Shown here: in pieces, positions 24,018 to 35,122 of the stretch
Layout of the letters: the number at the start of each line of letters is the position of its first letter
Numbering within the stretch: the stretch's first letter is position 1
DNA from: Neopararhizobium haloflavum
GTDB taxonomy: Bacteria; Pseudomonadota; Alphaproteobacteria; Rhizobiales; Rhizobiaceae
DNA: 39,818 nucleotides
Direction: 5' to 3'
Assembly: GCF_002750855.1 (NCBI RefSeq)
Contig: NZ_NWUC01000014.1
Coordinates: 1-39,818 of the forward strand
Translations under genes and position numbers: made by a program
The notes under the pieces: model-generated
Told to the model about the DNA's origin: nothing
What the model saw: only the letters and a program-made list of their open reading frames with translations
Database searches by the model: none

Positions 24018-25001
24018 ATGACGAAAGGGGTGGTCGTGGCCAGCATCGACATTGCGATCCCGTGCTACGGCCACGGCAACTATCTTCGCGATTGCGTGAT
24101 GAGCGCGACCGCCGAGGACGTCGGACCGCTGCGCATTCTCATAATCGACAATGCCTCGCCTGACGACAGCCTTGAAAAGGCACGTCAACTGGCCGCATCG
24201 GACAGCCGCATAGCCCTTAGTGCCCACGCCCACAATCTCGGCCCCCACGCATCCTTCAATGAAGGGGTGGCGTGGGCTGAGGCCGACTATTTCATGATCC
24301 TTTGCGCCGACGACCTGCTGACGCCTGGCAGTCTGCGCGCACTTGCCGGAACCCTGGACGCCGACCCGAACGCCAGCTTCGCCTATGGAACCGATGTCCA
24401 TTGGATCGAGGGGCAGGCGACACCGCAAATGGCCACGCAGGAGAACGCACGCTTCATCCGAGTGTCCGGGACCCGTTTCATCGAGGAACGGTGCCGCAAT
24501 CCCGAACACTATATTGCCGCTGGCATGGTGCTCGTTCGCACGGCAGCACAAAAACGGGCTGGCCTTTACCGCGACGTACTTCCCCACACGGACGACTTCG
24601 AAATGCTTCTGCGCCTCGCCATGCTTGGAGACGTGCGCCGAACGGACAGTCCTCTCGGAATAAAGCGGATGCACGGAGCGAACCGGACGCTGACCTTCAC
24701 CCAGGATCCGGCCCGTGACTTGAAAGAGCGCGAAGCGGCCCTCGCCAGCTTCTTCGCCAATGAAGGGGCCGCGCTGGCCAATGCGTCGCGCCTGCGGCGA
24801 ATCGGACGGCGCAGCATCGCGCAGCGGGCCTACTGGTGCGGGCTGAAATCACTGGCGCACGGGCGGGCGGGTGCCTGGTCGCATCTGGCTTTGGCCTTCC
24901 AGCTGGCCCCGCGCATGGCCTTGCTCCCGCCCCTCGGTTATCTCAAACGCATGGAACGGCCGATCGGAACGGCGCTGAAACGGCCGCCAAATCCGGCCTG
25001 A
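24018..25001 (+). CDS. Glycosyltransferase family 2
   Basis: 327 residues from ATG 24018 (GTG 24036 with AAAGGGG upstream is a good alternative, removing six residues). GT-A fold: IDIAIPCYGHGNYLRDCV at the N terminus, IIDNASPDDS (nucleotide-sugar binding, 42-51), and CADD at 96-99 as the DxD-equivalent metal motif. A C-terminal amphipathic and basic region follows. Inverting transferases of this kind build surface polysaccharide or modify lipids and proteins; no cluster partner is present, so the acceptor is unknown. Its stop codon lies inside a hairpin shared with the convergent hppD gene. Confidence 0.8.
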   Translation: MTKGVVVASIDIAIPCYGHGNYLRDCVMSATAEDVGPLRILIIDNASPDDSLEKARQLAASDSRIALSAHAHNLGPHASFNEGVAWAEADYFMILCADDLLTPGSLRALAGTLDADPNASFAYGTDVHWIEGQATPQMATQENARFIRVSGTRFIEERCRNPEHYIAAGMVLVRTAAQKRAGLYRDVLPHTDDFEMLLRLAMLGDVRRTDSPLGIKRMHGANRTLTFTQDPARDLKEREAALASFFANEGAALANASRLRRIGRRSIAQRAYWCGLKSLAHGRAGAWSHLALAFQLAPRMALLPPLGYLKRMERPIGTALKRPPNPA

Positions 25002-25024
25002 CTGAGCGGACTTTGGTCAGGCCG
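24994..25024. terminator. Shared bidirectional hairpin containing both stop codons
   Basis: CGGCCTGAC (24994-25002) pairs with GTCAGGCCG (25016-25024) around a 13-nt loop: nine pairs. The glycosyltransferase stop (TGA 24999-25001) lies in one arm and the hppD stop (TCA 25017-25019) in the other. One dyad thus ends both convergent genes. No strong U tract. Confidence 0.6.
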
Positions 25025-26129
25025 CATCCGCCGGTTTCAGGACCCCGCGACGTATCTGATCCTCTTCGATGGACTCAAACAGCGCACGGAAGTTGCCCTC
25101 GCCGAACCCGTCATCCCCCTTGCGCTGGATGAACTCGAAGAAGATCGGACCGATGACCGTTTTGGAAAAAATCTGAAGAAGTATGCGCGTTTCGCCACCC
25201 CCAACCACGCCTTCCCCATCGATCAGGATTCCGTGCTGCTTCATCCGGTCTATCGGCTCATCGTGATCCTTCACCCGCTCGCGCGACATTTCATAGTAGG
25301 TGTCGGGCGGGCCAGGCATGAACTTAAGCCCGCGACCGCTGATCGCATCGGTCGAAGCGTAGATGTTGTCGCAGCCGACTGCGATGTGCTGAATGCCCTC
25401 GCCATTGTACTTCTTGAGATATTCCTCGATCTGGCTCTTGTCGTCAGTGCTCTCGTTGATCGGGATGCGGATTTTTCCGTCGGGTGAAGTCAGGGCCCGC
25501 GAGGTGAGCCCGGTCTGCTTGCCCTGTATGTCGAAAAACCTGATTTCTCGAAAGTTGAACGTCTCCGCGTAGAACTTGTACCAGGTGTCCATGTTCCCGC
25601 GCACGACGTTGTGCGTCAGATGATCGAGATAGTAAAAGCCAACGCCTTCGGGGTGCGGATCGCGCTCGCCCAGCCACTCGAACTCGCCGTCGTAACAACT
25701 GCCCTTTTCACCGTAGACATCGACGAAATAGAGGAGCGATCCACCAATGCCGATGACGGCTGGGACATCGATCGATTTGTCGGTCCCCCTGTACTCGCTC
25801 GCTCCAAGTTCGATGGCGCGCTTCAGCGCGTGCTCGGCGTTTACGACCCTCCATGCCATGGCGGGGGCGCATGGACCGTGCTCTTCGACGAATCGTGCGG
25901 CATGAGAGCCTGCTTCGCCGTTCAGCACATAATTGATATCGCCCTGCCGATAGAGCGTGATGTTCTTTGAGCGGTGCTTGGCGACGGGCTCAAATCCCAT
26001 TCTCCGGAACAGCGCATCGAGCTTCTCCGGCTCCGGGTGAGCGAACTCAACGAATTCGAAGCCATCGGTTCCCGCAGGGTTTTCATCGCTGATCGTCGCC
26101 TTTGGAGCATCGTGCGGAAAGGGTCCCAT
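25017..26129 (-). CDS. hppD: 4-hydroxyphenylpyruvate dioxygenase
   Basis: Converts 4-hydroxyphenylpyruvate to homogentisate in tyrosine catabolism, using Fe(II) and O2. 370 residues from ATG 26129, chosen for its GGGAGA ribosome site; ATG 26150 adds seven residues without one. Two VOC-type modules; the iron facial triad is visible as His170 in YLDHLTHN, His248 in GIQHIAV and Glu332 in FFEFIQRKGD. The C-terminal GFGEGNFRALFESIE is diagnostic. homogentisate 1,2-dioxygenase and later genes are not in the window. It is divergent from an Lrp-type regulator that probably controls it. Confidence 0.95.
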   Translation of the reverse strand: MGPFPHDAPKATISDENPAGTDGFEFVEFAHPEPEKLDALFRRMGFEPVAKHRSKNITLYRQGDINYVLNGEAGSHAARFVEEHGPCAPAMAWRVVNAEHALKRAIELGASEYRGTDKSIDVPAVIGIGGSLLYFVDVYGEKGSCYDGEFEWLGERDPHPEGVGFYYLDHLTHNVVRGNMDTWYKFYAETFNFREIRFFDIQGKQTGLTSRALTSPDGKIRIPINESTDDKSQIEEYLKKYNGEGIQHIAVGCDNIYASTDAISGRGLKFMPGPPDTYYEMSRERVKDHDEPIDRMKQHGILIDGEGVVGGGETRILLQIFSKTVIGPIFFEFIQRKGDDGFGEGNFRALFESIEEDQIRRGVLKPADAA

Positions 26130-26227
26130 CGTCTTCTCCCATCTGTCCAACTGTCTCGCCCGAGCTTAGCTCCCCTCGCCTGCATTGTGCGTGCGAACCC
26201 CGCTTGAAAAATCCGCGAAATGCGCGC

Positions 26228-26267
26228 TTCATGCATTTAATCGGACAATCATATGGAATTCATGCAT
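26228..26267. promoter_or_regulatory. Two TTCATGCAT boxes in the hppD-lrp divergent region
   Basis: Identical 9-mers TTCATGCAT at 26228-26236 and 26259-26267, start to start 31 bp, close to three helical turns, so both face the same side of DNA. The second runs into the regulator's ATG (26266-26268). This placement suits binding by the Lrp-type protein, repressing its own gene and switching hppD. Direct repeats are seen; the binding role is inference. Confidence 0.45.
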
Positions 26268-26718
26268 GGATAGATTTGATCGTGCAATACTGAGGGCGCT
26301 TCAGGAGGATGGGTCTGCCACGAACACGGCGCTCTCCGAAATCGTCAATCTCTCGGCGTCGCAATGTTCACGGCGTCGCACGGCCCTGGAAGAAAAGGGC
26401 ATCATCGAGGGCTATGGCGCTCGGATCAATGCGCGCGCGCTCGGTTTCGGCCTTCGGGCAATTACGCGGATCAACTTGCGATCGCATGGAGAAGAGGCCG
26501 CATTTGCAGCATTTCTCAATCGCCATGAGGAAGTCCGCGCCGCCCATTCGGTGTCGGGCGACGCGGACTACGTTCTTGAGATACAGGTGCGCGATCTCGA
26601 CGCGTTTGCCGATTTCATTCACACCAAGCTTCTCGCCCACCCTCAGGTGGCGCAGGTCCGCTCCGAGATCGTGCTGCGAACGCTCAAGGATGAGCGCGGG
26701 CTCCCGCTGGATCTCTGA
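26266..26718 (+). CDS. Lrp/AsnC family transcriptional regulator
   Basis: 150 residues from ATG 26266. N-terminal helix-turn-helix (DRFDRAILRALQEDGSAT, LSEIVNLSASQCSRRRTALEEKGII) and a C-terminal RAM effector domain (RAITRINLRS, VSGDADYVLEIQVRDLDAFADFI). RAM domains bind amino acids, here most likely tyrosine or a breakdown product given the divergent hppD. An in-frame upstream extension to 26185 is not regulator-like and is rejected. It ends directly against the convergent hemerythrin gene with no gap. Confidence 0.88.
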   Translation: MDRFDRAILRALQEDGSATNTALSEIVNLSASQCSRRRTALEEKGIIEGYGARINARALGFGLRAITRINLRSHGEEAAFAAFLNRHEEVRAAHSVSGDADYVLEIQVRDLDAFADFIHTKLLAHPQVAQVRSEIVLRTLKDERGLPLDL

Positions 26719-27195
26719 TCATTCCTCGAGGCTTTCATCGGCTTTCTCGTCGACGAGATCACGCTCCGCTTCCTTGCGCTTCAGGAAGCGGCCGGCGAAT
26801 GCCTCGGTTTCGTCCTTCTTGAACACCTTGCGGGCCTTGGCGAAGATGTCTTCCTCTTCCTCGTCAATGTGGTGCTCATAGTCGTGCCGCAGCGTCTTGA
26901 AGCGCGTGAGCCAGCCCGAATTGTCGAAGCCCATGGTGTTGAGCTCCTCCATGATGTCGTCGAGTTCCTTGTGCTCGGACACCGAGTGGCGGGCGTCGTC
27001 CTGGCCGTCGGGATGCTCCATCAGCTTGGAGTAGAAAGTTTCCTCTTCCGCGGCGGCGTGCGATTTGACGTCATAGTAGAACTCGTTCCAAAGGCGCTCG
27101 CGATCTCCCTCGCCGCCCGTCGTTCCGGCAATCTTTTTCAAAAGGTCGCGATGTTTGTCGTGATCCTTGCGGATTTCTTGATAGATGTCGGCCAT
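26719..27195 (-). CDS. Hemerythrin HHE-domain protein
   Basis: 158-residue four-helix protein with di-iron ligands: DHDKHRD (His near 12 and 15), SHAAAEEETFY (His/Glu near 46-50), SVSEHKELDD, and LRHDYEHHIDEEEEDIF. Such proteins bind O2, NO or iron, and many are stress-induced in Hyphomicrobiales. The C-terminal 40 residues are highly charged. Start ATG 27195 has GAGAGG upstream. The upstream region on this strand contains TTGCCA-16-TATCTA as a possible housekeeping promoter; no EcfG site is present. Confidence 0.85.
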   Translation of the reverse strand: MADIYQEIRKDHDKHRDLLKKIAGTTGGEGDRERLWNEFYYDVKSHAAAEEETFYSKLMEHPDGQDDARHSVSEHKELDDIMEELNTMGFDNSGWLTRFKTLRHDYEHHIDEEEEDIFAKARKVFKKDETEAFAGRFLKRKEAERDLVDEKADESLEE

Positions 27196-27315
27196 GGCTA
27201 CCTCTCATGCTGGCGTGTTCGGTTTCCACTCGGGAACCCCTTGTGCGAGAGATAGATATGGCCGTCATTTCGGTTGGCAACTGCCCGTCAATCGGCGGGC
27301 CGCGATGTCACCCGA

Positions 27316-30300
27316 TCAGGCAACCCCGCCGTAGCCGCCACCTGTGGGTGTCTTGATGATGAAGGCATCTCCAGGTTCCAGCACCGACTGCGCGCAGCCG
27401 CCCAGATCCTCCACGGTGCCGTCTGCCCGGCGGATGGCGTTGGCCCCTGTCTCTCCAGGTTCGCCGCCATCGACGCCAAACGGGCGAACGCGTCGGTGAC
27501 CCGACAGAACCGCGAAATCGAGCCGCTCGCGCGCACGAACGGTGCGAAGAGTTCCATCACCAGCCGAATGCCGGCCCTTGCCGCCCGAGCCTTCGCGGAT
27601 GTGGAAATCCTCCAGCACCACCGGAAAGCGCGTTTCCAGGATTTCCGGATCGGTGAGACGTGAATTGGTCATGTGGGTATGAATCGCGTCAGCCCCGTCA
27701 TAGTCAGGCCCTGCAGGCGCACCGGAGCATATCGTCTCGTAGTACTGATACTTGTCATTGCCGAAGGTCACGTTGTTCATCGTGCCTTGCGCGGCCGCCT
27801 GCGCCCGCACCGCGCCGAAGAGACAATTGGTGACCGCCTGGCTGACCTCCACATTCCCGGCGACCACTGCCGCCGGATAGGACGGCGACAGCATCGAGCC
27901 CTCGGGCACCACAATGCGGATCGGCCGCAGGCATCCGGCGTTCATCGGGATCGACCCGTCCACCAGCACGCGGAAGACATAGAGGACGGCGGCACGGGTG
28001 ACTGGCTCTGGCGCGTTGAAATTGTCGTCGCGCTGTTCGGACGTACCGGTAAAATCGACCGTCGCCTCGCGCCGTTCGCGATCGACCGTTATCTTGACGA
28101 CGATCTGGCAGCCCTGATCCATCTCATAGCTGAACGAGCCATCCGGCAGTTGGTCGAGAACGCGGCGCACGCTTTCTGCCGCATTGTCCTGGACGTGGCC
28201 CATATAGGCCGACACCACGTCGAAGCCGAAAAGGTCGATCATGCGGTTGAGTTCGGCGATGCCCTTCTCGTTGGCCGCCACCTGCGCCTTGATATCGTTC
28301 ACGTTCTGCTCGAGCGTTCGCACCGGATAGCGACCGCCCGTCAGGAGTTCGCAAAGCGCCTCCTCGCGAAATTCGCCGCGATCGACCAGTTTGAAGTTGT
28401 CGATATAGACGCCTTCCTCCTCGATCGTGCGCGCCAAAGGAGACATCGAGCCTGGGGCAATGCCGCCGATGTCGGCATGATGGCCCCGACTTGCCACCCA
28501 AAAGCGGATCGACTGCCCTTCCGGATCGAAGACCGGCGAACAGACCGTAAGGTCTGGGAGATGGGTTCCGCCGTTATAGGGAGCGTTGAGCAGAAAGACA
28601 TCGCCCTTGCTGATCACCGGGTTGTCGCGGATCACCGTTGCCACCGACGCGTCCATCGAACCCAGATGCACCGGCATGTGTGGGGCGTTGGCGACAAGGT
28701 TGCCTTGCGGATCGAAGACCGCACAGGAAAAGTCGAGCCGTTCCTTGATGTTCACCGAATAGGCTGTGTTCTGCAGCGTCACGCCCATCTGCTCGGCAAT
28801 GGACATGAAGAAATTGTTGAAGATTTCCAGCATCACGGGATCGGCGGTCGTCCCGATCGCGTGATGCGCTGCCTTTGCCTCGACCCGCTCGAGTACGATG
28901 TCGTCGGCACTGGTCAAGCCAGCCTGCCAGCCAGGTTCGATCACGATGGTCTGGTTCGGCTCGATGATAATGGCCGGCCCCTTGATGGCTTGTCCGGGTT
29001 TGATCGCCTCGCGCAGGAACACGTCGGCTTCGCACGCCGCACCCTCGGTGAACATCCGCACCGTGCGATCGCGATGGGGCACTCCTTCGTCCACCGCTCG
29101 ACCGGCGATCTTGATGGTTTCGGCGCCACCGCCGATCGCCTCGACCTCGACGGTTTCGATGACCAGCGGCTTCGCACCCATGACAAAGCCGAAACGTTGG
29201 CGGTGCTGGGCCTCGAAGGCTTCCTTCATGCGCAGCGGCCCATCGACATCGGGCCACAATACATCGACCGGCAGGATCGTGTCGGTACCGGCGTATCGGA
29301 TATGAGCGCGAACGATGACCTCACTGCGCTCAGCGTCGATCTTCTGCTGGGCGAGTTCCGCCAGACACTCCGACGACAGCGCTTCGGCAAGCTTCGACAG
29401 CGCCGCGGGCGCCTCCTCGTCGACCGGCACGATCAGGGCTTTCTGCCTGGTCGCACGAACGTCCGCAACGCCCATGCCGTAGGCCGACAATAGGCCGGAC
29501 AACGGATGGATGAGTACGCGTTTCATGCCGAGCGCATCGGCAACGAGACAGGCGTGCTGCCCACCGGCCCCGCCGAAGCAGTTGAGCGCGTAGCGCGTGA
29601 CATCGTGCCCGCGCTGCACGGAGATTTTCTTTATCGCCTCGACCATGTTGGCAACGGCGACGCGGATGAAGCCATCGGCGACCTCTTCCGCCGACCGTCC
29701 ATCACCTATCTCGTTCGCCAGGACTTCGAACCGTTCGCGGACCACCGCCGCATCGAGTTTCTGGTCCTGGTTCGGTCCGAAGAGTGCCGGGAAGTAGTCG
29801 GGGATCAGCTTTCCGAGCATGACGTTGGCATCGGTCACCGCGAGAGGGCCATCGTTGCGGTAGCATGCAGGTCCCGGATCGGCGCCTGCCGAATCCGGCC
29901 CGACCCGGAAGCGGCCATTGTCATAATGGAGGATCGATCCGCCGCCCGCGGCAACGGTGTGGATCAGCATCATCGGCGCGCGCACGCGCACGCCCGCGAC
30001 TTCCGTTTCGAAGGCGCGCTCGAAATTGCCGTCATAATGGGCGACGTCCGTGGAGGTGCCGCCCATATCGAAGCCGATGACCTGGTCAAAACCGGCCACG
30101 TGCCCGGTCTCCGCAAGACCGACGACGCCACCGGCGGGCCCGGAAAGGATCGCATCCTTGCCTTGAAAAAGATCGGCAGCCGTCAGTCCGCCCGACGACA
30201 TCATGAACATCAGCCGCGCGCCGGTGCGCTCCACGTCGAGTTCGCTCGACACCTGGTCGACGTAGCGCTTCAGCACCGGGGAGAGATAGGCGTCGACGAC

Positions 30301-30972
30301 AGTCGTATCGCCGCGCCCGACATATTTGATCAGCGGCGAAACCTCGTGACTGACGGAGACCTGGGCGAATCCCATCTCGCGGGCCAGCGCGGCCAGGACG
30401 CGTTCATGCGCATGGTACGCATAGGCGTGCATCAGGACGATGGCGACCGCCTCGTAGCCTGCCGACTTGAGATTATTCAGCGCCGCGCGCGCCTCCTGCT
30501 CGTCGAGCGCCCGTTCGACCGTCCCATCCGCAAGAACCCGTTCGTCGATCTCCACGACGGTGTCGTAGAGCGCCTCGGGCTTCCGGATCTCGCGCGCGAA
30601 TATGTCCTTGCGCTCCTGATATCCGATCTTCAACGCGTCACGAAATCCCTTGGTCGTTATCAGCGCCACGCGTGCGCCCCGACGCTCGAGAAGCGCGTTT
30701 GTCGCCACGGTCGTGCCCATGCGTACTTCGCCGATCGCATTGGCCGGCATAGCCTCGCCGCGCGCGATGCCGAGGTGCTGACGAATGCCTTCCACGGCCG
30801 CGTCACGGTAGGCTTCCGGGTTCTCCGAAAGAATCTTGCGCGCCTGAAGGCTGCCATCCGGCGCGCGTGCAATGACATCGGTGAATGTGCCGCCCCGGTC
30901 GATCCAGAAGTCCCACTGGCCGGATCCGCTCTCAGCCCTTGCGGCTGCCTCTCCCTGCGCCTTCTCAGCCAT
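27316..30972 (-). CDS. 5-oxoprolinase / hydantoinase A-B fusion
   Basis: ATP-dependent amidohydrolase opening 5-oxoproline (pyroglutamate) to glutamate, or a hydantoin/related lactam. 1218 residues from ATG 30972 (GAGAGG upstream); ATG 31005 adds eleven residues but lies inside the promoter region. The HyuA half has an N-terminal [13 protein letters not shown] phosphate loop (24-34), the [11 protein letters not shown] second loop and GGAGGQHAC; the HyuB half begins near residue 690 ([20 protein letters not shown]) and ends PTGGGYGG. The single-chain length (about 1,220) is that of OplAH rather than of split HyuA and HyuB. Substrate choice between oxoproline and hydantoin is not decided by sequence; the divergent peptide transporter favours oxoproline. 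It is divergent from a MarR gene across a symmetric control region. Confidence 0.87.
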   Translation of the reverse strand: MAEKAQGEAAARAESGSGQWDFWIDRGGTFTDVIARAPDGSLQARKILSENPEAYRDAAVEGIRQHLGIARGEAMPANAIGEVRMGTTVATNALLERRGARVALITTKGFRDALKIGYQERKDIFAREIRKPEALYDTVVEIDERVLADGTVERALDEQEARAALNNLKSAGYEAVAIVLMHAYAYHAHERVLAALAREMGFAQVSVSHEVSPLIKYVGRGDTTVVDAYLSPVLKRYVDQVSSELDVERTGARLMFMMSSGGLTAADLFQGKDAILSGPAGGVVGLAETGHVAGFDQVIGFDMGGTSTDVAHYDGNFERAFETEVAGVRVRAPMMLIHTVAAGGGSILHYDNGRFRVGPDSAGADPGPACYRNDGPLAVTDANVMLGKLIPDYFPALFGPNQDQKLDAAVVRERFEVLANEIGDGRSAEEVADGFIRVAVANMVEAIKKISVQRGHDVTRYALNCFGGAGGQHACLVADALGMKRVLIHPLSGLLSAYGMGVADVRATRQKALIVPVDEEAPAALSKLAEALSSECLAELAQQKIDAERSEVIVRAHIRYAGTDTILPVDVLWPDVDGPLRMKEAFEAQHRQRFGFVMGAKPLVIETVEVEAIGGGAETIKIAGRAVDEGVPHRDRTVRMFTEGAACEADVFLREAIKPGQAIKGPAIIIEPNQTIVIEPGWQAGLTSADDIVLERVEAKAAHHAIGTTADPVMLEIFNNFFMSIAEQMGVTLQNTAYSVNIKERLDFSCAVFDPQGNLVANAPHMPVHLGSMDASVATVIRDNPVISKGDVFLLNAPYNGGTHLPDLTVCSPVFDPEGQSIRFWVASRGHHADIGGIAPGSMSPLARTIEEEGVYIDNFKLVDRGEFREEALCELLTGGRYPVRTLEQNVNDIKAQVAANEKGIAELNRMIDLFGFDVVSAYMGHVQDNAAESVRRVLDQLPDGSFSYEMDQGCQIVVKITVDRERREATVDFTGTSEQRDDNFNAPEPVTRAAVLYVFRVLVDGSIPMNAGCLRPIRIVVPEGSMLSPSYPAAVVAGNVEVSQAVTNCLFGAVRAQAAAQGTMNNVTFGNDKYQYYETICSGAPAGPDYDGADAIHTHMTNSRLTDPEILETRFPVVLEDFHIREGSGGKGRHSAGDGTLRTVRARERLDFAVLSGHRRVRPFGVDGGEPGETGANAIRRADGTVEDLGGCAQSVLEPGDAFIIKTPTGGGYGGVA

Positions 30973-31005
30973 TCCGATCTGCCTCTCGATTCGCAGTTGT
31001 GACAT

Positions 31006-31060
31006 TTGACGGACGTTTTATTGACAATTTATCGATAAAATGATGTCATCGAACCGTCAA
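31006..31060. promoter_or_regulatory. Symmetric divergent promoter/operator (oxoprolinase vs MarR operon)
   Basis: Outer arms TTGACGG (31006-31012) and CCGTCAA (31054-31060) and a central palindrome TTTATCGATAAA (31028-31039) share a centre at about 31033. Each TTGACG is a -35 facing inward: plus strand, 18 nt to TATCGA (31030-31035); minus strand, 17 nt to TATCGA (31037-31032). The two -10 boxes overlap inside the palindrome, so only one promoter can be used at a time, and a dimer bound at the palindrome would block both. The palindrome is a natural site for the MarR protein encoded next. Another TTGACA lies at 31021-31026. Confidence 0.55.
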
Positions 31061-31076
31061 CATCGGTGAGGGTCTA

Positions 31077-31655
31077 TTGTCTAAGCCAATCGATCGAAGC
31101 GGCCGGCCGCAGGAGAGCGACGCAACGTCGCGAGGCGGCGCTCGTCCGTTGACCATCGGCCCGATCGTATCTTCAGCCCATCTGGCCGACGGTTCTTCGC
31201 CCGCCCTTTCCGAGCTTGAATATGGCCTCATCCTGTCGTTTCACGCCTTTTCGCGTTGGATGACACGCTGCATGGCCGCTGCCGGTCTGCCCGGTCTCTC
31301 CTCGACGGAGGTCTTGATCCTTCATTCCATCCGCCACCGTGGCCGAAAGAAAAAACTGGCCGACATCTGCCTCGTTCTGGACATTGAGGACACCCATGTC
31401 GTGACTTACGCGATCCGCAAGCTGGAAGCTGCCGGACTTGTGACGACCGGCCGCGCCGCGAAGGAAAAGACGGTCGAAATCACCGAGAAGGGCGCGGAAG
31501 CATGCCTGCGCTATGCGGAAATCCGCGAGCGTCTCCTCGTCGCCGCAACCAAATCCCAGCGCCCGCAAGAGATCGACCTTTCGGAGATCGCATCCGTTCT
31601 GCGCTTCCTCTCAGGCGCTTACGATCAGGCCGCACGGGCGGCCACGACGCTGTAA
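31077..31655 (+). CDS. MarR-type winged-helix regulator
   Basis: 192 residues from TTG 31077, chosen for GAGGG five nucleotides upstream; no ATG is well placed. A disordered N-terminal 40 residues precede the winged helix: [47 protein letters not shown] and the wing with [11 protein letters not shown]. It lies 20 bp before the transporter operon and is divergent from the oxoprolinase gene. It most likely binds the palindrome at 31028-31039 and is relieved by the imported substrate or a product. Confidence 0.8.
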   Translation: MSKPIDRSGRPQESDATSRGGARPLTIGPIVSSAHLADGSSPALSELEYGLILSFHAFSRWMTRCMAAAGLPGLSSTEVLILHSIRHRGRKKKLADICLVLDIEDTHVVTYAIRKLEAAGLVTTGRAAKEKTVEITEKGAEACLRYAEIRERLLVAATKSQRPQEIDLSEIASVLRFLSGAYDQAARAATTL

Positions 31656-31675
31656 GAAACGATCGGTATCCCGCG

Positions 31676-33517
<1,842 letters not shown>

Positions 33518-33546
33518 ACGTCAAATCCGACAGAGGACCTTGAAAC

Positions 33547-35067
33547 ATGACACTGAAGAAAACGCTCGCTGCGGCATTGCTCGCAGCCTCCGTTCTGTCC
33601 GCGCCGGCCCACGCCGCCGGAGCGCTGACCATTTCCTCCCCGCAGGACCCGGGCAATTGGGACCCGATCGACACCTTCCTCGTCAACTGGGCTTCCGTTG
33701 CCACCAACATCTTCGACGGCCTGACCTATCGCGGCCCCGACCTGGAGCTGGTGCCGGGCCTTGCGACCGAATGGGAAGAACTGGACGAAGGCACGCGCAT
33801 CCGCTTCACGCTGCGCGAGGGCGTCACGTTCCACAACGGCGAGCCATTCAATGCTGAAGCCGTCCGCTACACCTTCGAGCGCCTGCTCGGTGAGGAAGGC
33901 GCTTCCGGCCCCCAGCAGTCGAACTACACAGCCATCGAAGAGGTTGAGGTCATCGACGACTACACGGTCGATTTCCACCTCTCCGAGCCAGATCCCGTAT
34001 TGCTCACGAAGCTTGCCGGATATGGCGCGATGATCGTTCCGCCGCAGTATATCGAGGAGAATGGCGAAGACCATTTCGACATGAACCCGGTCGGGACCGG
34101 TCCTTTCAAGTTCGTTTCCTACCAGGAACGCGAGAGCATCGAACTCGAAGCCTTTGAAGATCATTGGGACGGCGCACCCGAGCTCGACACCGTCACCTAT
34201 CGCTTCATCACCGAGCCTTCCACCGCCGTCGCCGAACTGCAGGCGGGACGCGTCGATATCGTCATTCCGCCGACCATTCCCGTCGGCATGATCTCGACGA
34301 TTGAGGAACAGGAAGACCTGAGCATCGTGAGTGTCGCCAGCCCCACGGTCCAGGCACTGCGTTTCAACACCGCAAACGGCATCACCGAGAACGAGGATGT
34401 GCGAAAGGCGATCATCATGGCGATTGATCGCCAGGCGATCATCGACACGATCCTGCAGGGAGAGGCCGAGCCGATCACCAGCTTCCAAGGGCCGCTCTCC
34501 TTCGGCAACGACCCAGAGATGGAACCCATCCCCTACGACCCCGAGGCCGCAAAGGCGCTTCTTCAGGAAGCGGGCGTCGAACCCGGTGCGACAGTCCAGA
34601 TCGACGTGCGCGGCAACGATGCCACCTTCGGCGAGGTTGCGCAGGCCGTCGCAGCCTATCTCAGCGTGATCGGCATCAACGCCACGGTCCAGCCTTACGA
34701 GACCAATGTCCTGCTCAACGACATCATTCCCGAAGGCCGCACGGGCGAGATGTTCCAGCAGGCCTGGGGCGGCTGGACCTTCGACTTCGATAACACGGCG
34801 TATCTGATGTACCACACCGGAGAACGCTGGAATCCCTACGACAGCGACGCCGAGCTCGATGCGCTTCTGGAAGAACAGCGCAGCATCACCGACCGCGCCG
34901 AGCGCGAACGTCTCTTGAAAGAAATCGCTCGCTACACGGCCGACCGCGCTCTTGAAGTTCCGCTCTACAACGTCAACGCGCTCTATGGCGTCAACGACCG
35001 GGTGCAGAATTTCGAAGCGGCGCCCGACAGCCGCCTGCGCCTGACCGACGTCACGGTAGAAGAGTGA
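33547..35067 (+). CDS. Peptide-type ABC transporter, substrate-binding protein
   Basis: 506-residue periplasmic receptor of SBP family 5 (DppA/OppA/GsiB). Signal peptide MTLKKTLAAALLAASVL ending SAPAHA. Family blocks: WDPIDTFLVNWASVATNIFDGLTY (part), FTLREGVTFHNGEPFNAEAVRYTFERL, NPVGTGPFKF and VRKAIIMAIDRQAII. Members bind di- and oligopeptides, glutathione, nickel or opines. The 30-bp gap upstream and the hairpin downstream point to a highly expressed cistron. Its ligand is the key unknown of the module. Confidence 0.88.
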   Translation: MTLKKTLAAALLAASVLSAPAHAAGALTISSPQDPGNWDPIDTFLVNWASVATNIFDGLTYRGPDLELVPGLATEWEELDEGTRIRFTLREGVTFHNGEPFNAEAVRYTFERLLGEEGASGPQQSNYTAIEEVEVIDDYTVDFHLSEPDPVLLTKLAGYGAMIVPPQYIEENGEDHFDMNPVGTGPFKFVSYQERESIELEAFEDHWDGAPELDTVTYRFITEPSTAVAELQAGRVDIVIPPTIPVGMISTIEEQEDLSIVSVASPTVQALRFNTANGITENEDVRKAIIMAIDRQAIIDTILQGEAEPITSFQGPLSFGNDPEMEPIPYDPEAAKALLQEAGVEPGATVQIDVRGNDATFGEVAQAVAAYLSVIGINATVQPYETNVLLNDIIPEGRTGEMFQQAWGGWTFDFDNTAYLMYHTGERWNPYDSDAELDALLEEQRSITDRAERERLLKEIARYTADRALEVPLYNVNALYGVNDRVQNFEAAPDSRLRLTDVTVEE

Positions 35068-35073
35068 TCGACA

Positions 35074-35100
35074 GCGGGCCGTCTGTCCTGGACGGCCCGC
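35074..35100 (+). terminator. Intercistronic hairpin after the binding-protein gene
   Basis: GCGGGCCGTC (35074-35083), 7-nt loop, GACGGCCCGC (35091-35100): a perfect 10-bp stem starting 7 bp after the stop. No U tract. Same position, relative to the receptor cistron, as the hairpin at 20469; most likely stabilises the upstream mRNA or attenuates read-through to the permeases. Confidence 0.62.
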
Positions 35101-35122
35101 ACCCAATGCCGGAGCTCCAGCC

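Noticed and set aside
27673-29493. 606-codon open frame on the plus strand inside the oxoprolinase gene
   Set aside because: Antisense shadow of a GC-rich gene; His/Arg/Asp-rich composition with no family pattern. The minus-strand protein is clearly conserved.
29506-31002. 498-codon open frame on the plus strand opposite the oxoprolinase N-terminal half
   Set aside because: Antisense shadow of the same gene, biased composition, no recognisable motif.
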